Below, one piece after another: positions 11,878 through 23,232 of a stretch of 64,000 bases of DNA. Within the stretch, counting starts at the first letter, position 1. The number at the start of each line of letters is the position of its first letter. Where the stretch lies: positions 62,001-126,000 of the forward strand of contig JAWKVW010000002.1 of the NCBI GenBank assembly GCA_041397845.1, in the 5' to 3' direction. Under the pieces are notes generated by a model. The model saw only the letters and a list, made by a program, of their open reading frames with translations, was not told where the DNA came from and did not search any database. The position numbers were made by a program, and so were the translations under genes. The DNA is from JAKPQE01 sp041397845. Lineage in GTDB: Bacteria > Pseudomonadota > Alphaproteobacteria > Rhizobiales > JAKPQE01.

Positions 11878-14800
11878 ATGAGCCTCGGTCTTTCGGGCGC
11901 GCTGACGCGCACCTTCATCAAGTCGCCGTTGACGCCGCTGTTGCTGATCGCATCGGTGGCGCTCGGTCTCGTCGCGCTGGTGTCGCTGCCACGCGAGGAA
12001 GAGCCGCAGATCTCGGTGCCGCTGGTCGACATCCACGTGCAGGCGGACGGCCTGAAGGCGCCGGACGCGGTCAAGCTCGTGACCGAGCCGCTCGAGACGA
12101 TCATCAAGGCGATCAACGGCGTCGAGCACGTCTACAGCCAGACCTCGGACGACCGGGTGATGGTGACGGCGCGGTTCCTCGTCGGCACGTCGGCGGATGA
12201 CGCGATCCTGCGCGTGCACGAGAAGCTGCGCGCCAACATGGACCGCATTCCGATCGGCATTCCCGAGCCGCTGGTCGTGGCGCGCGGCATCGACGACGTG
12301 GCGATCGTCGTCCTGACGCTGGCGCCGAAGGCCGAGGCGGCGGACCGCTGGACCGATACCTCGCTTTATCGGCTGACCGAGGAGCTCAAGGTCGAGCTCG
12401 CCAAGCTGCCCGATCTTGGCCTCACCTATATCGTCGGCGGCCGGCCGGAGCAGATCCGCGTCGAGCCGGACCCGGAGCGGCTGGCGCTCTATGGCGTGAC
12501 GCTGCAGCAGCTTGTCGGCAAGGTGCAGGACGCCAACCGCTCGTTCCTTGCCGGCCGGGTGCGCGACAACGACAAGTCGCTGCCGGTGGTCGCCGGCCAG
12601 ACGCTGCAGGGCGTGCCGGACATCGGCCTGCTGTTGCTGACGACGCGCGACGGCCGGCCGGTCTATGTGCGCGACGTCGCCAATGTGGTGGTCGATTCCA
12701 AGCCGCTGGAGCATCGCTCGTGGCAGTACGCCAAGGCGGAGGACGGCAGCACGGTGCGCGTGCCGGCGGTGTCGCTGGCGATCGCCAAGCGCTCCGGCGC
12801 CAATGCGGTGACCATCGCCGAGGAGATCGTCGACCGGCTCGAGCTTCTGCACGACCGGCTGATCCCGGCCGATGTCGACGTCATCATCACCCGCGACTAC
12901 GGCGAGACGGCGAACGAGAAGGCGAACGAGCTGCTCTTCCATCTCGGCCTTGCGACGGTCTCGATCGTGCTGCTCGTCGGCGTGGTCATCGGCTGGCGCG
13001 AGGGCGTCGTCGTCTTTGTCGTCATTCCGACGACCATTCTCCTGACGCTCTTTGCCTCGCATCTGATGGGCTACACCATCAACCGCGTCAGCCTGTTCGC
13101 CCTCATCTTCTCGATCGGCATCCTCGTCGACGACGCCATCGTCGTCATCGAGAACATTGCCCGGCACTGGGCGATGAACGACGACCGGGACCGGGTGACA
13201 AAAGCGATCCAGGCGGTCGCCGAGGTTGGCAATCCGACCATTATCGCAACGCTGACAGTGGTCGCGGCGCTTCTGCCGATGCTGTTCGTGTCGGGGCTGA
13301 TGGGCCCCTATATGAGCCCCATTCCGGCGAACGCCTCGGCGGCGATGATGTTCTCGTTCTTCGTCGCGGTCGTCCTGACGCCGTGGCTGATGAACAAGTT
13401 CGGCAAGGAGCACGGCCACGGCGAGCATGGCGATCACGGCGCGGCCAATGGCGGCCTGCTCGGGCGGATGTATCTGAAGATCGCCAAGCCGCTGCTGGCG
13501 ACACGCGGGCGCTCGTGGATGTTCCTCGGCGCCGTCGGCGTCGCCACCATCGCCTCGATGGTGCTGATCTACACCAAGGACGTGACCGTCAAGCTCCTGC
13601 CGTTCGACAACAAGTCGGAGCTGCAGGTGATCGTCGACCTGCCCGAGGGGGCCTCGCTCGAGGCCACCGACCGGGTGCTGCAGGACGCGGCCGACCGGCT
13701 CGTCGGACTGCCGGAGGTCTCGAACATCCAGGCCTATGCCGGCACGGCGGCACCGTTCAACTTCAACGGCCTCGTGCGGCACTACTATCTGCGGGCGCTG
13801 CCGGAGCAGGGCGACCTGCAGGTCAACCTGCTGCCGAAGACCGATCGCGACCGGACCAGCCATCAGATCGCCCTCGAGGTGCGCGAGCGGCTGAGGGATC
13901 TCGACGTGCCCGATGGGACGTCGGTCAAGGTCGTCGAGGTGCCGCCGGGGCCGCCGGTGCTCTCGACGCTGCTGGCCGAAATCTACGGCCCGGATGCCGA
14001 TACGCGGCGGGCGGTGGCCAGCGAGGTGCGCAAGCTCTTCGAGAGCGTGCCATACATCGTCGATGCCGACGATTCCTTCGGCCTGCCGGCCGAGCGGGTG
14101 CGGATTTCCATCGATCAGGACAATCTCGAATTCCACCGGGTCGAGCAGAGCGACGTCTACAACACGATCCAGACGTTCCTCTCCGGCACGCCGGTCGGCT
14201 ATTCGCACAAGGGCGGCGGCCGCCAGCCGGTGGAGATCGCCATCGAGCTGCCGAAGCGGGAACTCGGCCTCAACGAGCGCATGCTGTCGACGCCGGTGCC
14301 GGCGAACGCGCTGCCGGGCAACCGCTCGATCGTCGAGCTTGGCGATGTGGTACGGCTGGAGTCCGAGACGGCGTCCTATCCGATCTTCCGGCACAATGCC
14401 CGCTTCACCGAAATGGTGCTTGGCGAGCTTGCCGGCGAGTACGAGGCGCCGATTTACGGCATGCTGGCGGTGCAGGATGCGATCGAGGCGCATGACTGGG
14501 GCGATCTGCCGAAGCCGGTCATTGCCTTCCACGGCCAGCCGGAAGACGAGTCCGTCGCGACGCTGCTCTGGGACGGCGAGTGGGAGGTGACCTTCATCAC
14601 CTTCCGCGACATGGGCGCGGCCTTCGCCATCGCCATTCTCGGCATCTACTTCCTCGTCGTCGGCCAGTTCAAGTCGTTCAAGCTGCCGCTCGTCATCCTG
14701 ACGCCGATCCCGCTGACGCTCATCGGCATCATGATCGGCCACTGGCTGTTCGGGGCGCCGTTCACGGCAACCTCGATGATCGGCTTCATCGCGCTCGCCG

Positions 14801-15172
14801 GCATCATCGTGCGCAACTCGATCCTGCTCGTCGACTTCATCCGGCATGCGGACTGCGAGAAGTGCCCGCTGCGCCGGGTGCTGCTCGATGCCGGCGCGAT
14901 CCGCTTCAAGCCGATCCTGCTGACGGCGCTTGCGGCGATGATCGGCGCGGCGGTGATCCTTGCCGACCCGATCTTCCAGGGCCTGGCGATCTCGCTGCTG
15001 TTCGGCCTCATCTGGGTCGAACCGCTGCGCGAGCGGACCGTGCTCGTCATTCCGGCGATTTACGTGGTGCTGCGCGATGATGGCCGCCTGGCTGACAGAT
15101 GCCCGAGGGCGCAAGCAATCTGGGCATGGAGTGACGCTGCCGGAGCTGCAGGGTCCGGCGATCCACGTATGA
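11878..15172 (+). CDS. RND family efflux permease, C-terminal frame error
   Basis: Proton-driven inner-membrane pump of the AcrB/MdtB type. It begins with the RND N-terminal helix (SPLTPLLLIASVALGLVAL) and PREEEPQISVPLVDI, then the large periplasmic loops and the charged helix 4 signature SIGILVDDAIVVIENIARHW. A His-rich loop (EHGHGEHGDHG, about residues 512-522) follows the first six helices, which is unusual and might bind metal. The second half carries GFIALAGIIVRNSILLVDFIRH. The frame stays open past a strong terminator at 15181-15203, which a real gene would not do. A shift after about 15085 would give a tail ending in TGA at 15172, and that end is used here. Forms an operon with the adaptor. 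Confidence 0.88.
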
Positions 15173-15177
15173 GCATG

Positions 15178-15206
15178 AAAACCGCCCGGCACTGCCGGGC
15201 GGTTTG
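15178..15206 (+). terminator. Rho-independent terminator of the RND operon
   Basis: Perfect 10-base-pair stem ACCGCCCGGC / GCCGGGCGGT with a three-base loop, flanked by AAA and TT, just after the corrected permease end. Confidence 0.8.
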
Positions 15207-15248
15207 GTGTCTGGACCGGGTCGATGGATGGGGAAACGCGAGACTGTC

Positions 15249-15540
15249 GCCGTCATTCCGCGCAACGGAGTCCAGACGGCCTGCATTGTACTGATCGATG
15301 CGTCAGCGCTCCGCGCGAAAGCGGGAATCCAGCGTTTTCTCGGGAAATGGATTGTGGAATTCCCGCTTTCGCAGGAATGACGAAGGCATCGGATGGCGCG
15401 GGCCGGCCCCGTGCTGCTTGCGCGGGAATGACGGGACCGCTGGCGAGTCTGACGACCTGCACCGCTCGCGCGGCTATCTGGATTCCCGCTGGCAGGAATG
15501 ACGAAGGCATCGGATGGCGCGGGCCGGCCCCGTGCTGCGT
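15249..15540. repeat. Palindromic intergenic repeat element with a 47-bp direct duplication
   Basis: Motifs of the form GTCATTCC and its complement GGAATGACG, with GCGAAAGCGGGAATCCAG facing ATTCCCGCTTTCGC, recur at about 15251, 15313-15330, 15355-15380, 15424-15432 and 15480-15503. In addition 15371-15417 is repeated exactly at 15492-15538. This resembles the widespread REP-like palindromic elements of Proteobacteria. No coding function. Confidence 0.75.
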
Positions 15541-15566
15541 TTTGCGCGGCAAATGGGCCGCCGGTG

Positions 15567-18500
15567 TCAGTGCTTCAGCGTCGCCGGGCCGGCGAGTTCT
15601 TCCTCAAGGGCCTTTTCGATGGCGCCGCGCGGCCGCGTGAAGCGGGCGAGGAGGTCATAGAGCACGGGCGTCAGGGAACAGCGTCAACGCCGAGGACAGC
15701 AGCAGGCCGCCGATGATGACCGTGCCGATGGCGATGTGGCTTTCAGCGCCGGCGCCGGAGGCGAGCACCAGCGGCACGGCGCCGAGGGTGGTCGAGGCGA
15801 CCGTCATGATGATCGGCCGGAGGCGGATGGCGGAGGCTTCGAGGATCGCGTCGCGGACGGACATGCCTTCGTCGCGGAGCTGATTGGCGAACTCGACGAT
15901 GAGGATGCCGTTCTTCGCCATCAGGCCGATGAGCAGGATGATGCCGATCTGGCTGTAGATATTCAGCGACAGGCCGGTTGCCGAGAGCGAGTAGGACCGC
16001 GCCGGCAACGGCAAGCGGCACCGAGAGCATGATGACGAGCGTGGATGTGACGAAGCTCTCGAACTGGGCGGGCGAGGAAGAGGAAGACAATCAGAAGAGC
16101 GAGCACGCAAAGATCACCGCGACGCCGCCGGAGGTCTCCGATAGCCCTTCGACCGGCCGCCGACACGATCTTGGCCTCGGGCGGCAGCGCGGCGGCGGCC
16201 GTCTTCTCGATGAACCAGATCGCGGTGCCGAGGTCGTGGTTGCCCTTCAGGCCGCCGACAGGTGATCGAGGGCAGGCGGCCATAGCGGCGCAGGGACGGG
16301 GCGGCGGCATCCTCGGTGATGGTGACGAGGGCGTTCACGGCACGAGCGTCTTCGCCGCCGTCGGAGCGCATGAAGATGCCGCCGACATCGGAGGGCGAGC
16401 GCCGGTCCTCGGCAATGGGCCCGGTGGCGACCAGGTCGGCGGCCGCGATCGATGAAGCTGGTCACCTGCGCGAGGCGAGCATGGTCTTGCAGGGTCGAGG
16501 CGATCGTCTGGATGCCGATGCCGAGGTCGTCGGCGCGGGCGCGGTCGATCGGAGAGCGAGAGCTGCGGCTGGCTTTCCTCATAGTCGATCTCGACGTTCT
16601 CCAGGCCCGGATTTTCCTCGGCCCTGGCGAGCAGGATGGCCGACCATTCCTTGATGCTGTCGAAGTCCGGACCGCCGATGACGACGCGCAGCGGCGTCGA
16701 GGAACCGCGCAGGCCAAGGCCGGCCGGCGTCACCGGAAAGCCGCGCGCGCCGGTGAGCTGGCCCATTTTCGGGGCGAGCTCGCGAACGACGGCGCGATGG
16801 TCGATGTCGCGGTCCTCCCAGGAGGCCATGCGCAGCACGACGAAGGAGCGGTAGGGCCGGTTGCCCCAGCCGGTGAACGAGAAAATCGTGTCGACGTCGC
16901 CCTTTTCCTTCAGCGGCGCGGCGAAGCCCTCGACGGTCTTTGCCTCGGTGTCGGTGTAGGCGAGGGTGGCGCCCTGCGGGGCGGTGACGGGAATGAAGAC
17001 AACGCCCCGGTCCTCGGACGGCGTCAGTTCGCGCGGCAGTGTCTGGAACACCACATAGCTGCCGGCGGCGATGGCCGCGGAGACGAGGATGACGACGAGC
17101 GGCATGCCGAGCGCGACGCCGAGGGCCGACTTGTAGACGCGGGCAACGCGGCCGAGGCTTTCCTCGCCCTCGTCCTTTCGCGGCGGATGCTTGGCGAGGA
17201 TCTTGGAGGCAAGGGCCGGGCAGGCCGAGAGGGCGACGAAGGTCGAGATCGCCACGGCGCTGGCCATGACGAAGCCGAACTCGATGAAGAGCCGGCCGAC
17301 CTGCCCCTCGAGGAAGGAGAGCGGCACGAAGACCGCGATGAGCGTCAGCGAGGTCGCCAGCACGGCGAAGGTCACCTGGCGCGAGCCGCGACTGGCGGCG
17401 ACGAGGCGGCTTTCGCCGCGGTCGTAGCGGCGCTGGATGTTCTCCAGAACGACGATGGCGTCGTCGACGACGATGCCGATCGCCAGCAGCAGGGCGAGCA
17501 GGGTGAGGACGTTGATCGAGAAGCCGAGGGCGTAAATCAGCGGGAAGCAGCCGATGAGCGATACCGGGATGGTGATCGCCGGCACGAGGGTGGCGCGCGC
17601 CGACATCAGGAAGACCAGAATGACGACGACGACGAGGACGATCGACAGGCCGAGCGCGATCGCGACCTCGCGGATCGAGGCGGCAACGAAGAGGGCGTCG
17701 TCGGACCCGACCTCGATCTGCATGCCGGCGGGCATGCCGGGCTTCATCTTCTCGATTTCGGCCCGCACCGCGTTCGAGATCGCAAGGGTATTTGCCTGCG
17801 ACTGGCGCAGCACGGCAAGGCCGAGGGCCTGTCGGCCGTTCGAGCGCACGACGGTCGAATCATCCTCGACGCCGGCGACCACGGTTGCGACGTCGCCAAG
17901 GCGGATGGGGTAGCCGGCGACGCGGTCGATGACGAGGCGCGAGAACTCGTCGATGGTCGACAGGCGGCTGTCGAGGCGCACCGTCATCTGGCGGTCGGTC
18001 GATTCGATATCGCCGGCCGGCAGCTCGACATTGTTGCGGCGAAGGGCGGTCTCGATGTCGGCGACGGTGAGATTGCGGGCGGCGAGGGCGGCGCGGTCGA
18101 TCCAGATGCGCACCGCGAAGCGGCGGGCGCCATAGACGTTGATGCTGGCGACGCCCGGCAGGGTCGAGAGCCGGTCGAGGACGAAGCGCTCGACATAGTC
18201 GGTGATCTCGGCGGCGGTCATGCGGTCGGAGGTGACGGCGAGGCGCATGACCGGGTCGGCGTCGCTGTCGGACTTGACGACCTGCGGCTCGTCGGCGTCC
18301 TCGGGCAGCTTGGCGCGGATGCGGCCGACGGCGCTGCGCACGTCGTTGGCGGCGCTGTCGATGTCGTAGCCGGCGTCGAATTCGATGGTCGTCTGGCTGT
18401 TGCCGCGCCGGCTTTCCGAGCTGATCGTCTTGACGCCGGCGATGCCGCTGACGGCGCTTTCGACGACCTCGGTGATGTCGGTGTCGACGATCGAGGGCGA

Positions 18501-18662
18501 GGCGCCGGTGTAGCTGGTGGTGACGGTGATGACCGTCGAATCGACGTTCGGCAGTTCGCGCACAGGCAGGCGCATCAGCGCGGCAACGCCGAAGACGATG
18601 ATGAACAGGCTGGCGACGGCGGCAAGGACGGGGCGGCGGATCGAGAGATCGGAGAGGGTCAT
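15567..18662 (-). CDS. RND multidrug efflux permease (AcrB/MexB-like), several frameshifts in the C-terminal third
   Basis: Starts at ATG 18660-18662 (MTLSDLSIRRPVLAAVAS) and contains the typical periplasmic porter motifs (SYTGASPSIVDTDITE, LPGVASINVYGAR), helix 4 LLAIGIVVDDAIVVLENIQRR and the second-half periplasmic domain in one clean frame to about 16560. Below that the frame changes several times, but the late landmarks are present in order: a helix 11 region with GLMAKNGILIVEFANQLRDEG and RLRPIIMTVASTTLGAVPL, then PVLYDLLARFTRP and a stop at 15567-15569. The intended product is about 1031 residues, the normal length. Its adaptor overlaps it upstream by four bases. The breaks are probably sequence errors. 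Confidence 0.88.
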
Positions 18663-19766
18663 GCGCCGGGCCCCTTGCCGGTGGCAGCCGGGTTGTCGCC
18701 GATGATGCGCACCGCGCCGCCGTCGCGGACGCGCTGCAGGCCGCTCGAGACGATGACGTCGCCGACCGCGAGGCCGTCGGTGATCTCGACGATGCCGGGC
18801 CGGCGGGCGCCGGTTGCGACCGGACGGCTTCATCGCCTTGCCGTCGGCAATGGTGAAGACGAAGGAGTTGGCGCCCTCGACGAAGAGCGAGGCTTCGGGC
18901 ACGGTCAACGCCTCGCGCTCGTTCAGCACGACGCGGATGTGCATGAACATTGCCGGCGGGCAGGGCAAGGTCGTCGTTCGGCAGGCCGGCGCGGACCTTG
19001 AAGGCACGGGAGACGGCGTCGACGCGGCTGTCGATGGTCCAGCACGGTGCCCTCGAAGCTGCGGCCGGGGAAGGCGGCGGCATCGGCGACGACGCGGTGA
19101 CCCGGCACGCGGCCGAAAAACGCTCGGGAACGGAGAACTCGATTTCGACCTGATGGAGGTCGTCGAGGGTGGTCAGCACCGTCGTCGAGGCGACGCGGGC
19201 GCCGATGTCGACGCGCTTCAGGCCGACGGTGCCGTCGAGGGGGCAAGCACGGCACGGTCGGCAAGGCGGCGGCGGGTGCGGTCGAGCTCGGCCTCGGCGA
19301 CGGCGGCGGCGGCGACGAGCTGATCACCGAGGAGTGGCGTCGGAGACGGTGTTGTTGGCGCAGGGGCGCGGCTGCGCTCCAGCGCCTTTGCCGCCTCGGC
19401 GGCCTTGGCCTCGGCCTCCTTGAGGTCAGCCCGCTCGATGTCATCGTCGAGGCGGGCAAGGACGGCATCACCGGTCACCAGCACGCCCGGCTCGAAATCA
19501 AGCGCGACGAGGGTGCCGCTGGCCAGCGGCACGATCTCGACCGACTGGCGGGCGCGGGTGGTGCCGACGGCCTCGATGTCGTCGGCAAGCGTGGTCGTTG
19601 CGACGGTGACGACGCGGACCGGCGCCGCGCCGCCACCCGGGCCGCCGGCGCCGCCGGGGCGGTGGCGGTCGCCGGCGGAGTGGCCGTAGCGCTGCCAGGC
19701 ATAGTAGCCGCCGGCGCCGAGCGCGGCGATGACGAGGAGGACGAGGAACTGGCGGAAAAACGACAC
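18659..19766 (-). CDS. RND efflux periplasmic adaptor, frameshifted
   Basis: Membrane fusion protein partner of the downstream permease. It starts MSFFRQFLVLLVIAALGAGG, an N-terminal membrane anchor, followed by a Gly-rich linker, then VRVVTVATTTLADDIEAVGTTRARQSVEIVPLASG (lipoyl half) and a coiled-coil hairpin. Near 19240 and again near 18830-18950 the frame shifts; the barrel and tail (IRVVLNEREALTVPEASLFVEGANSFVF, ending in GDNPAATGKGPGA) complete a protein of about 370 residues. Its stop overlaps the permease start as ATGA. Substrates unknown. Confidence 0.82.
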
Positions 19767-20078
19767 GCGCGGACCCTTTCACCGGTCTCTCGGTGTGGCG
19801 GCCGGCGGGCGACGGAGGCCGGCGTGCCACGATCTGTTTCAGTTCCTGCCGGTGGCACAAATCCACACAGCCCGCGGGATGGTTCCCGGCGGCGCGTTCT
19901 GGCTCTTTGGCGACTGTGCCGGCGCGGCGCGGCGACGGCTGTAAAATCCCGTAAGATATCGTCCTGCACTGCTCTTTTTGTCGCGCCGTGGCATCAAAAC
20001 AAGGGGCCCGGGCGTGGTTTGCGCCGCGTTAGGATGAGGGACAGGCAAGGGGAGGTTCGGGCAAGGGGAGTTCAGGTG
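19767..20078. other. Spacer between divergent RND adaptor and cytochrome c genes
   Basis: 312 bases with no recognisable gene. Short A/T-rich runs around 19945-20005 are the best place for a promoter of the cytochrome gene, but no CRP/FNR-type site like those of the nir genes was found. Confidence 0.4.
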
Positions 20079-20432
20079 ATGCGCAAAGTGGCGGCGATGA
20101 TCCTCGCCATCCTGATGCCGCTCGGTGTCGCGGCTCCAGGAGAGCCGCGACGAGGGCCGGACCGGGTCGGCGATCGAGCGCGGCCGCCAGATTGCGAAGC
20201 GGTCTGCGGCGACTGTCATGCGGTGCTGCCGGGGGCCGTCAGCCCGCTGCCGATCGCGCCGCCGCTCTATCTCCTGACGGAGACCTATCCGCTCGAGTGG
20301 ATCCGAGGAAGCGCTCGGCGAGGGATGGTGACCGGGCACGAGAACATGCCGGAAATCGTTCTCGACCCGATCCAGATCGACGAATTTCTCGCATTCCTTG
20401 CCAGCATCCAGAGGCCGCGCCGGGCGCCCTGA
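20079..20432 (+). CDS. Small monohaem cytochrome c, two compensating frame errors
   Basis: Secreted electron-transfer protein. ATG 20079 follows GGGGAGTTCAGGTG and opens a hydrophobic signal peptide. The haem motif CGDCH is followed by SPLPIAPPLYLL and a C-terminal helix with VTGHENMPEIVLDPIQIDEFLAFL, whose Met is the likely sixth ligand. Between about 20135 and 20205 the neighbouring frame gives a more sensible linker (SAIERGRQIA), so two compensating indels are likely. About 117 residues, normal for a class I cytochrome. It lies beside, but divergent from, gpt and norCB; a link to denitrification is possible but not shown. Confidence 0.75.
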   Translation: MRKVAAMILAILMPLGVAAPGEPRRGPDRVGDRARPPDCEAVCGDCHAVLPGAVSPLPIAPPLYLLTETYPLEWIRGSARRGMVTGHENMPEIVLDPIQIDEFLAFLASIQRPRRAP

Positions 20433-20451
20433 AACCGGAGCCTTGCGGGGG

Positions 20452-20945
20452 CTATTTGCCGGACTTGGAGATCGGCAGGGTAAACTGCAGGCCGAGGTCC
20501 CAGGGAAATAGATCCAGGTGTCCTGCGACACCTCGGTGACGAGAATTGTCGACCAGCGGGCGGCCCATGGGCTTGGCGCAGACGGTGGCGAAATGCGCTT
20601 TCGGCAGCATGGCGCGGACGACCTTCGCGGTGGCGCCGGTATCCCGACGAGATCGTCGATGACCAGCACGGCTTCGCCGTCCGTTCTCGGCAAGGCTTTC
20701 GACGATGTCCTTCAGGACGACGAGGTTGCCCTGCTTCTTTTCGTCATAGGAGGCGATCGAGACGGTCTCGATGACGCGGATGCCGAGTTCGCGGGCGATG
20801 ATCGCCGCCGGCACAAGGCCGCCACGGGTGATGCAGACGATCGCCTTCCATTCGCCCTGGCCGGACAGGCGCCAGGCGAGGGCGCGGAATCGCGGTGGAA
20901 CTGGTCCCCAGGAGACCGGAAATGCCTTGTCGCCGGCGGCGTCAT
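20452..20945 (-). CDS. gpt: Xanthine-guanine phosphoribosyltransferase, frameshifted
   Basis: Purine salvage enzyme that joins xanthine or guanine to PRPP. Pieces in order: SPGDQFHRDS, WKAIVCITRGGLVPAAIIARELGIR, VIETVSIASYDEKKQGNLVVLKDIV, a PRPP loop VLVIDDLVDTGATAKVVRAMLP that is split by indels, AKPMGRPLVD, and DTWIYFPWDLGLQ with a Lys-rich tail ending at 20452. The span fits about 165 residues, normal for Gpt. At least three single-base shifts occur. The start (ATG 20943-20945) lies 21 bases after the end of the CinA-like gene, so they may be one operon. Confidence 0.82.
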
Positions 20946-20965
20946 CAAAATCGTCCTTAGCGTTG

Positions 20966-21735
20966 TCAGGGTTTCACATTGTCGTCGGCAAGCCGGCGCA
21001 CAAGGGCGGCAACCGGCTCGATGGGGATCGTCGCGGGCGCGCAGCACGTGCGCGTCAGATCTTCCGTTTTCATCGAAGGACGGATAGCTGCCGATCAGCA
21101 CGCCGGGGCTTTCCTTCTGGATTTCCGCCAGCCGGTCGCCGATGGCGCCCTCGGGCCGGCGGATCTCGACCGTGACGCTCATCATGCGCCGGCCGGTGCG
21201 CAGCGTCTTTGCCGCCTCGTCGAGCATGCCCTGCATGACGGCGGGAACTGCCGGCCATGACGTAGACATTGCCGATGCGGAAGCCGGGCGGGCCGGCGAC
21301 GGGATTGTGGATCGGCTGGCGCCGGCCGGAAAGCGGGCCATGCGCAGCCGGGCGGGGTCAGGTCGGCCGGGCTTCTTGACTGAGCGGCGATGACGGCACG
21401 GGCGCGCGGATCGACGTCGACAGGTACGCCGAAGGCGCCGATGGGATCGGCGGTGATGTCGTCGTGGGTCGGGCCGATGCCGCCGGTGGTGAAGACGTAG
21501 TCGCAGCGGGCGCTGGGGTATTGACGGCCTCGACGATGGCGCTTTCGCGATCGCCGACGATGCGGACCTCGACGAGGTCGATGCCGATATTGGTAGGATA
21601 CTCGGCGACATAGCCGATGTTGCGGTCCTTGGTGCGGCCGGACGGGACCTCGTCGCCAATGACGACGGGTCCGGCCGTGACGGTGCCGTCTGTGGAGGTG
21701 TCGTCGGTCTTGATGTCGGCGCCGGCCGTCGGATG
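20966..21735 (-). CDS. CinA-like molybdopterin-binding domain protein, frameshifted
   Basis: MoaB/Mog-fold protein of the competence/damage-inducible CinA N-terminal family; the biochemical role in alphaproteobacteria is poorly defined. Pieces across frames read VVIGDEVPSGRTKDRNIGYVAEY, NIGIDLVEVRIVGDRESAIVEA, an FTTGGIGPTHDDITADP loop typical of the family, MARFPAGAS, NVYVMAGVPAVMQGMLDEA and a tail ending at TGA 20966-20968. About 255 residues intended. Several shifts make the exact start unclear; it is placed near 21735. It lies upstream of gpt in the same direction. Confidence 0.72.
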
Positions 21736-21844
21736 GTTCCCTCAGCTTTTCCCGTTTGGTAGCGCGTCGGGCGGGGGCGGCTCAGAAAGCGCATCCTTTG
21801 CGCATCGGTGCCGCAGTGTGGATATCCGGGCGGATCGCGAAACG

Positions 21845-21872
21845 AAAGCGGGGCGCCGAAGCGCCCCGCTCT
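21845..21872 (-). terminator. Rho-independent terminator after norB
   Basis: Stem AGCGGGGCGC / GCGCCCCGCT (21847-21856 with 21861-21870) with a four-base loop; on the minus strand it is followed by TTTCGTTT. It lies 23 bases beyond the norB stop, so norCB ends here and no norQ or norD follows. Confidence 0.75.
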
Positions 21873-21892
21873 ATCGCGTGCCTGCCTTCCGC

Positions 21893-23232
21893 TTATTCGG
21901 CGGGGGCGGCTTGCGAGCGTTCGATGACCTCCTCGCGGCGGGAAGAGCATCGCGTAGATGAAGAGGAGCGCACCGACGACGACGACGAGGCCGGGCCGAA
22001 GCGCATCCAGTAGAAGATGGCGATCTGGTCCTGGACGTCCATGAAGCCCTCGCCGAGGACGCGCTGCAGATGGGTCTGCACGACGCCGGCGAAGGTGAGC
22101 GTGAAGGTCATGAAGGCCATGGCCGAGGACATGATCCAGAACGAGGCCATGTTGATGACCTGGTTGTACGGAGCCCGGTTCTTGAGCAGCGGCAGCATAG
22201 GTCATCATCGCCAGGTTCAGCGAGACGTAGGCGCCGTAGAGAAGGCAAGATGGCCGTGCGCCGCGGTCACCTGGGTGCCGTGGGTAAGATGGTTGACCGG
22301 GGCGAGGGTGTGCATGAAACCCCAGACGCCGGCGCCGAAGAAGGCCAGCGTCGAGCAGCCGAGCGACCACAGGATCGCCGCCTTGTTCGAGGTGCTCGCG
22401 GCGGCCCTTCCAGACACCATCACGAAAGTGAACACGGTCATGGCGAAGAACGGCAGCACCTCGAGCGAGAGGAACACCGAGCCGATCCCTGCCAGTAGCC
22501 CGGCGTACCGATCCAGTAGTAGTGGTGGCCGGTGCCCAGAGGCCGGTGAACAGCGCCAGCGCGGCGATGGCATAGAGCCACTTCTCCACCACCTCGCGGT
22601 CGACGCCGGTCCAGCTTCAGCATCAGGAAGGCAAGGACGGCGGCCATCACCAGCTCACGCCCTCGACCCACAGATGCACGACATACCACCAGTACATCTT
22701 GTCGAGCGCCAGGTTCGCCGGGTTAGAGCGAGAACAGGAAGAAGATGGCAATGCCCCAAAGCCCCAGCAGCAGGACGTTGGTGATCGCCGTCTTGCGGCC
22801 TGCAGCACCGTCATCGTCACGTTGTAGAGGAAGATCAGCGCCGCAACATTGATGCCGAGCTTGACCCACAGCGGCTGCTCGAGGAACTCGCGCCCCTCGT
22901 GGATGTGGAACAGGTAGCCGACCACCGCGCCGCCGGCACCGATGACCAGGATCACAAGCTGCAGATAGGCCAGCTTCTCGGAATGCAGCTCACGCTCGGC
23001 CTCTTCCGGGACAAGGAAGTAGGTCGCCCGAAGAAGCCCAGCAGCAGCCACACAATCAGCGAGTTGAATTGTGCACCATCCGCACGATGTTGAACGGCGG
23101 CAGCTCCGACAGGAAGTTCAGGAGCAACATAGATGTAGCCGGCGACAAGGCCGAAGGTGACCTGCGCGGCAAACCGGGATCAGCGCGACGAAAAAGTACC
23201 AAACGCGAGCCCTCCTGACTGGCGTATTTCAT
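21893..23232 (-). CDS. norB: Nitric oxide reductase large subunit NorB, frameshifted
   Basis: Catalytic haem b/non-haem iron subunit of cytochrome c-dependent NO reductase, converting two NO to N2O in the inner membrane. Pieces across frames give NSLIVWLLLGFFGATYFLVPEEAERE, YLFHIHEGREFLEQPLW, a DKMYWWYVVHLWVEGV helix with the conserved His, TGHHYYWIGTPGYWQGIGS (His-His metal ligands), FFGAGVWGFMHTLAPVNHLTHGTQVTAAHGHLAFYGAYV (haem ligands) and a short tail ending at 21893. The span corresponds to about 447 residues, as usual. Start ATG 23230-23232 overlaps the norC stop by four bases. About six indels break it; the conserved residues survive. Confidence 0.9.

Noticed and set aside
11842..15192. 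A 1116-codon open frame on the minus strand
   Set aside because: It is antisense to the RND permease, has Arg/His/Asp-rich composition typical of GC-biased shadow frames and no recognisable domain.
15371..15538. Exact 47-bp repeats considered as CRISPR or insertion-sequence ends
   Set aside because: Only two copies, with a 74-base gap that itself holds palindromic motifs; no transposase or cas gene between or beside them.
16452..19001. An 849-codon open frame on the plus strand
   Set aside because: Antisense to the second RND permease; composition and lack of domains mark it as a shadow of codon bias.
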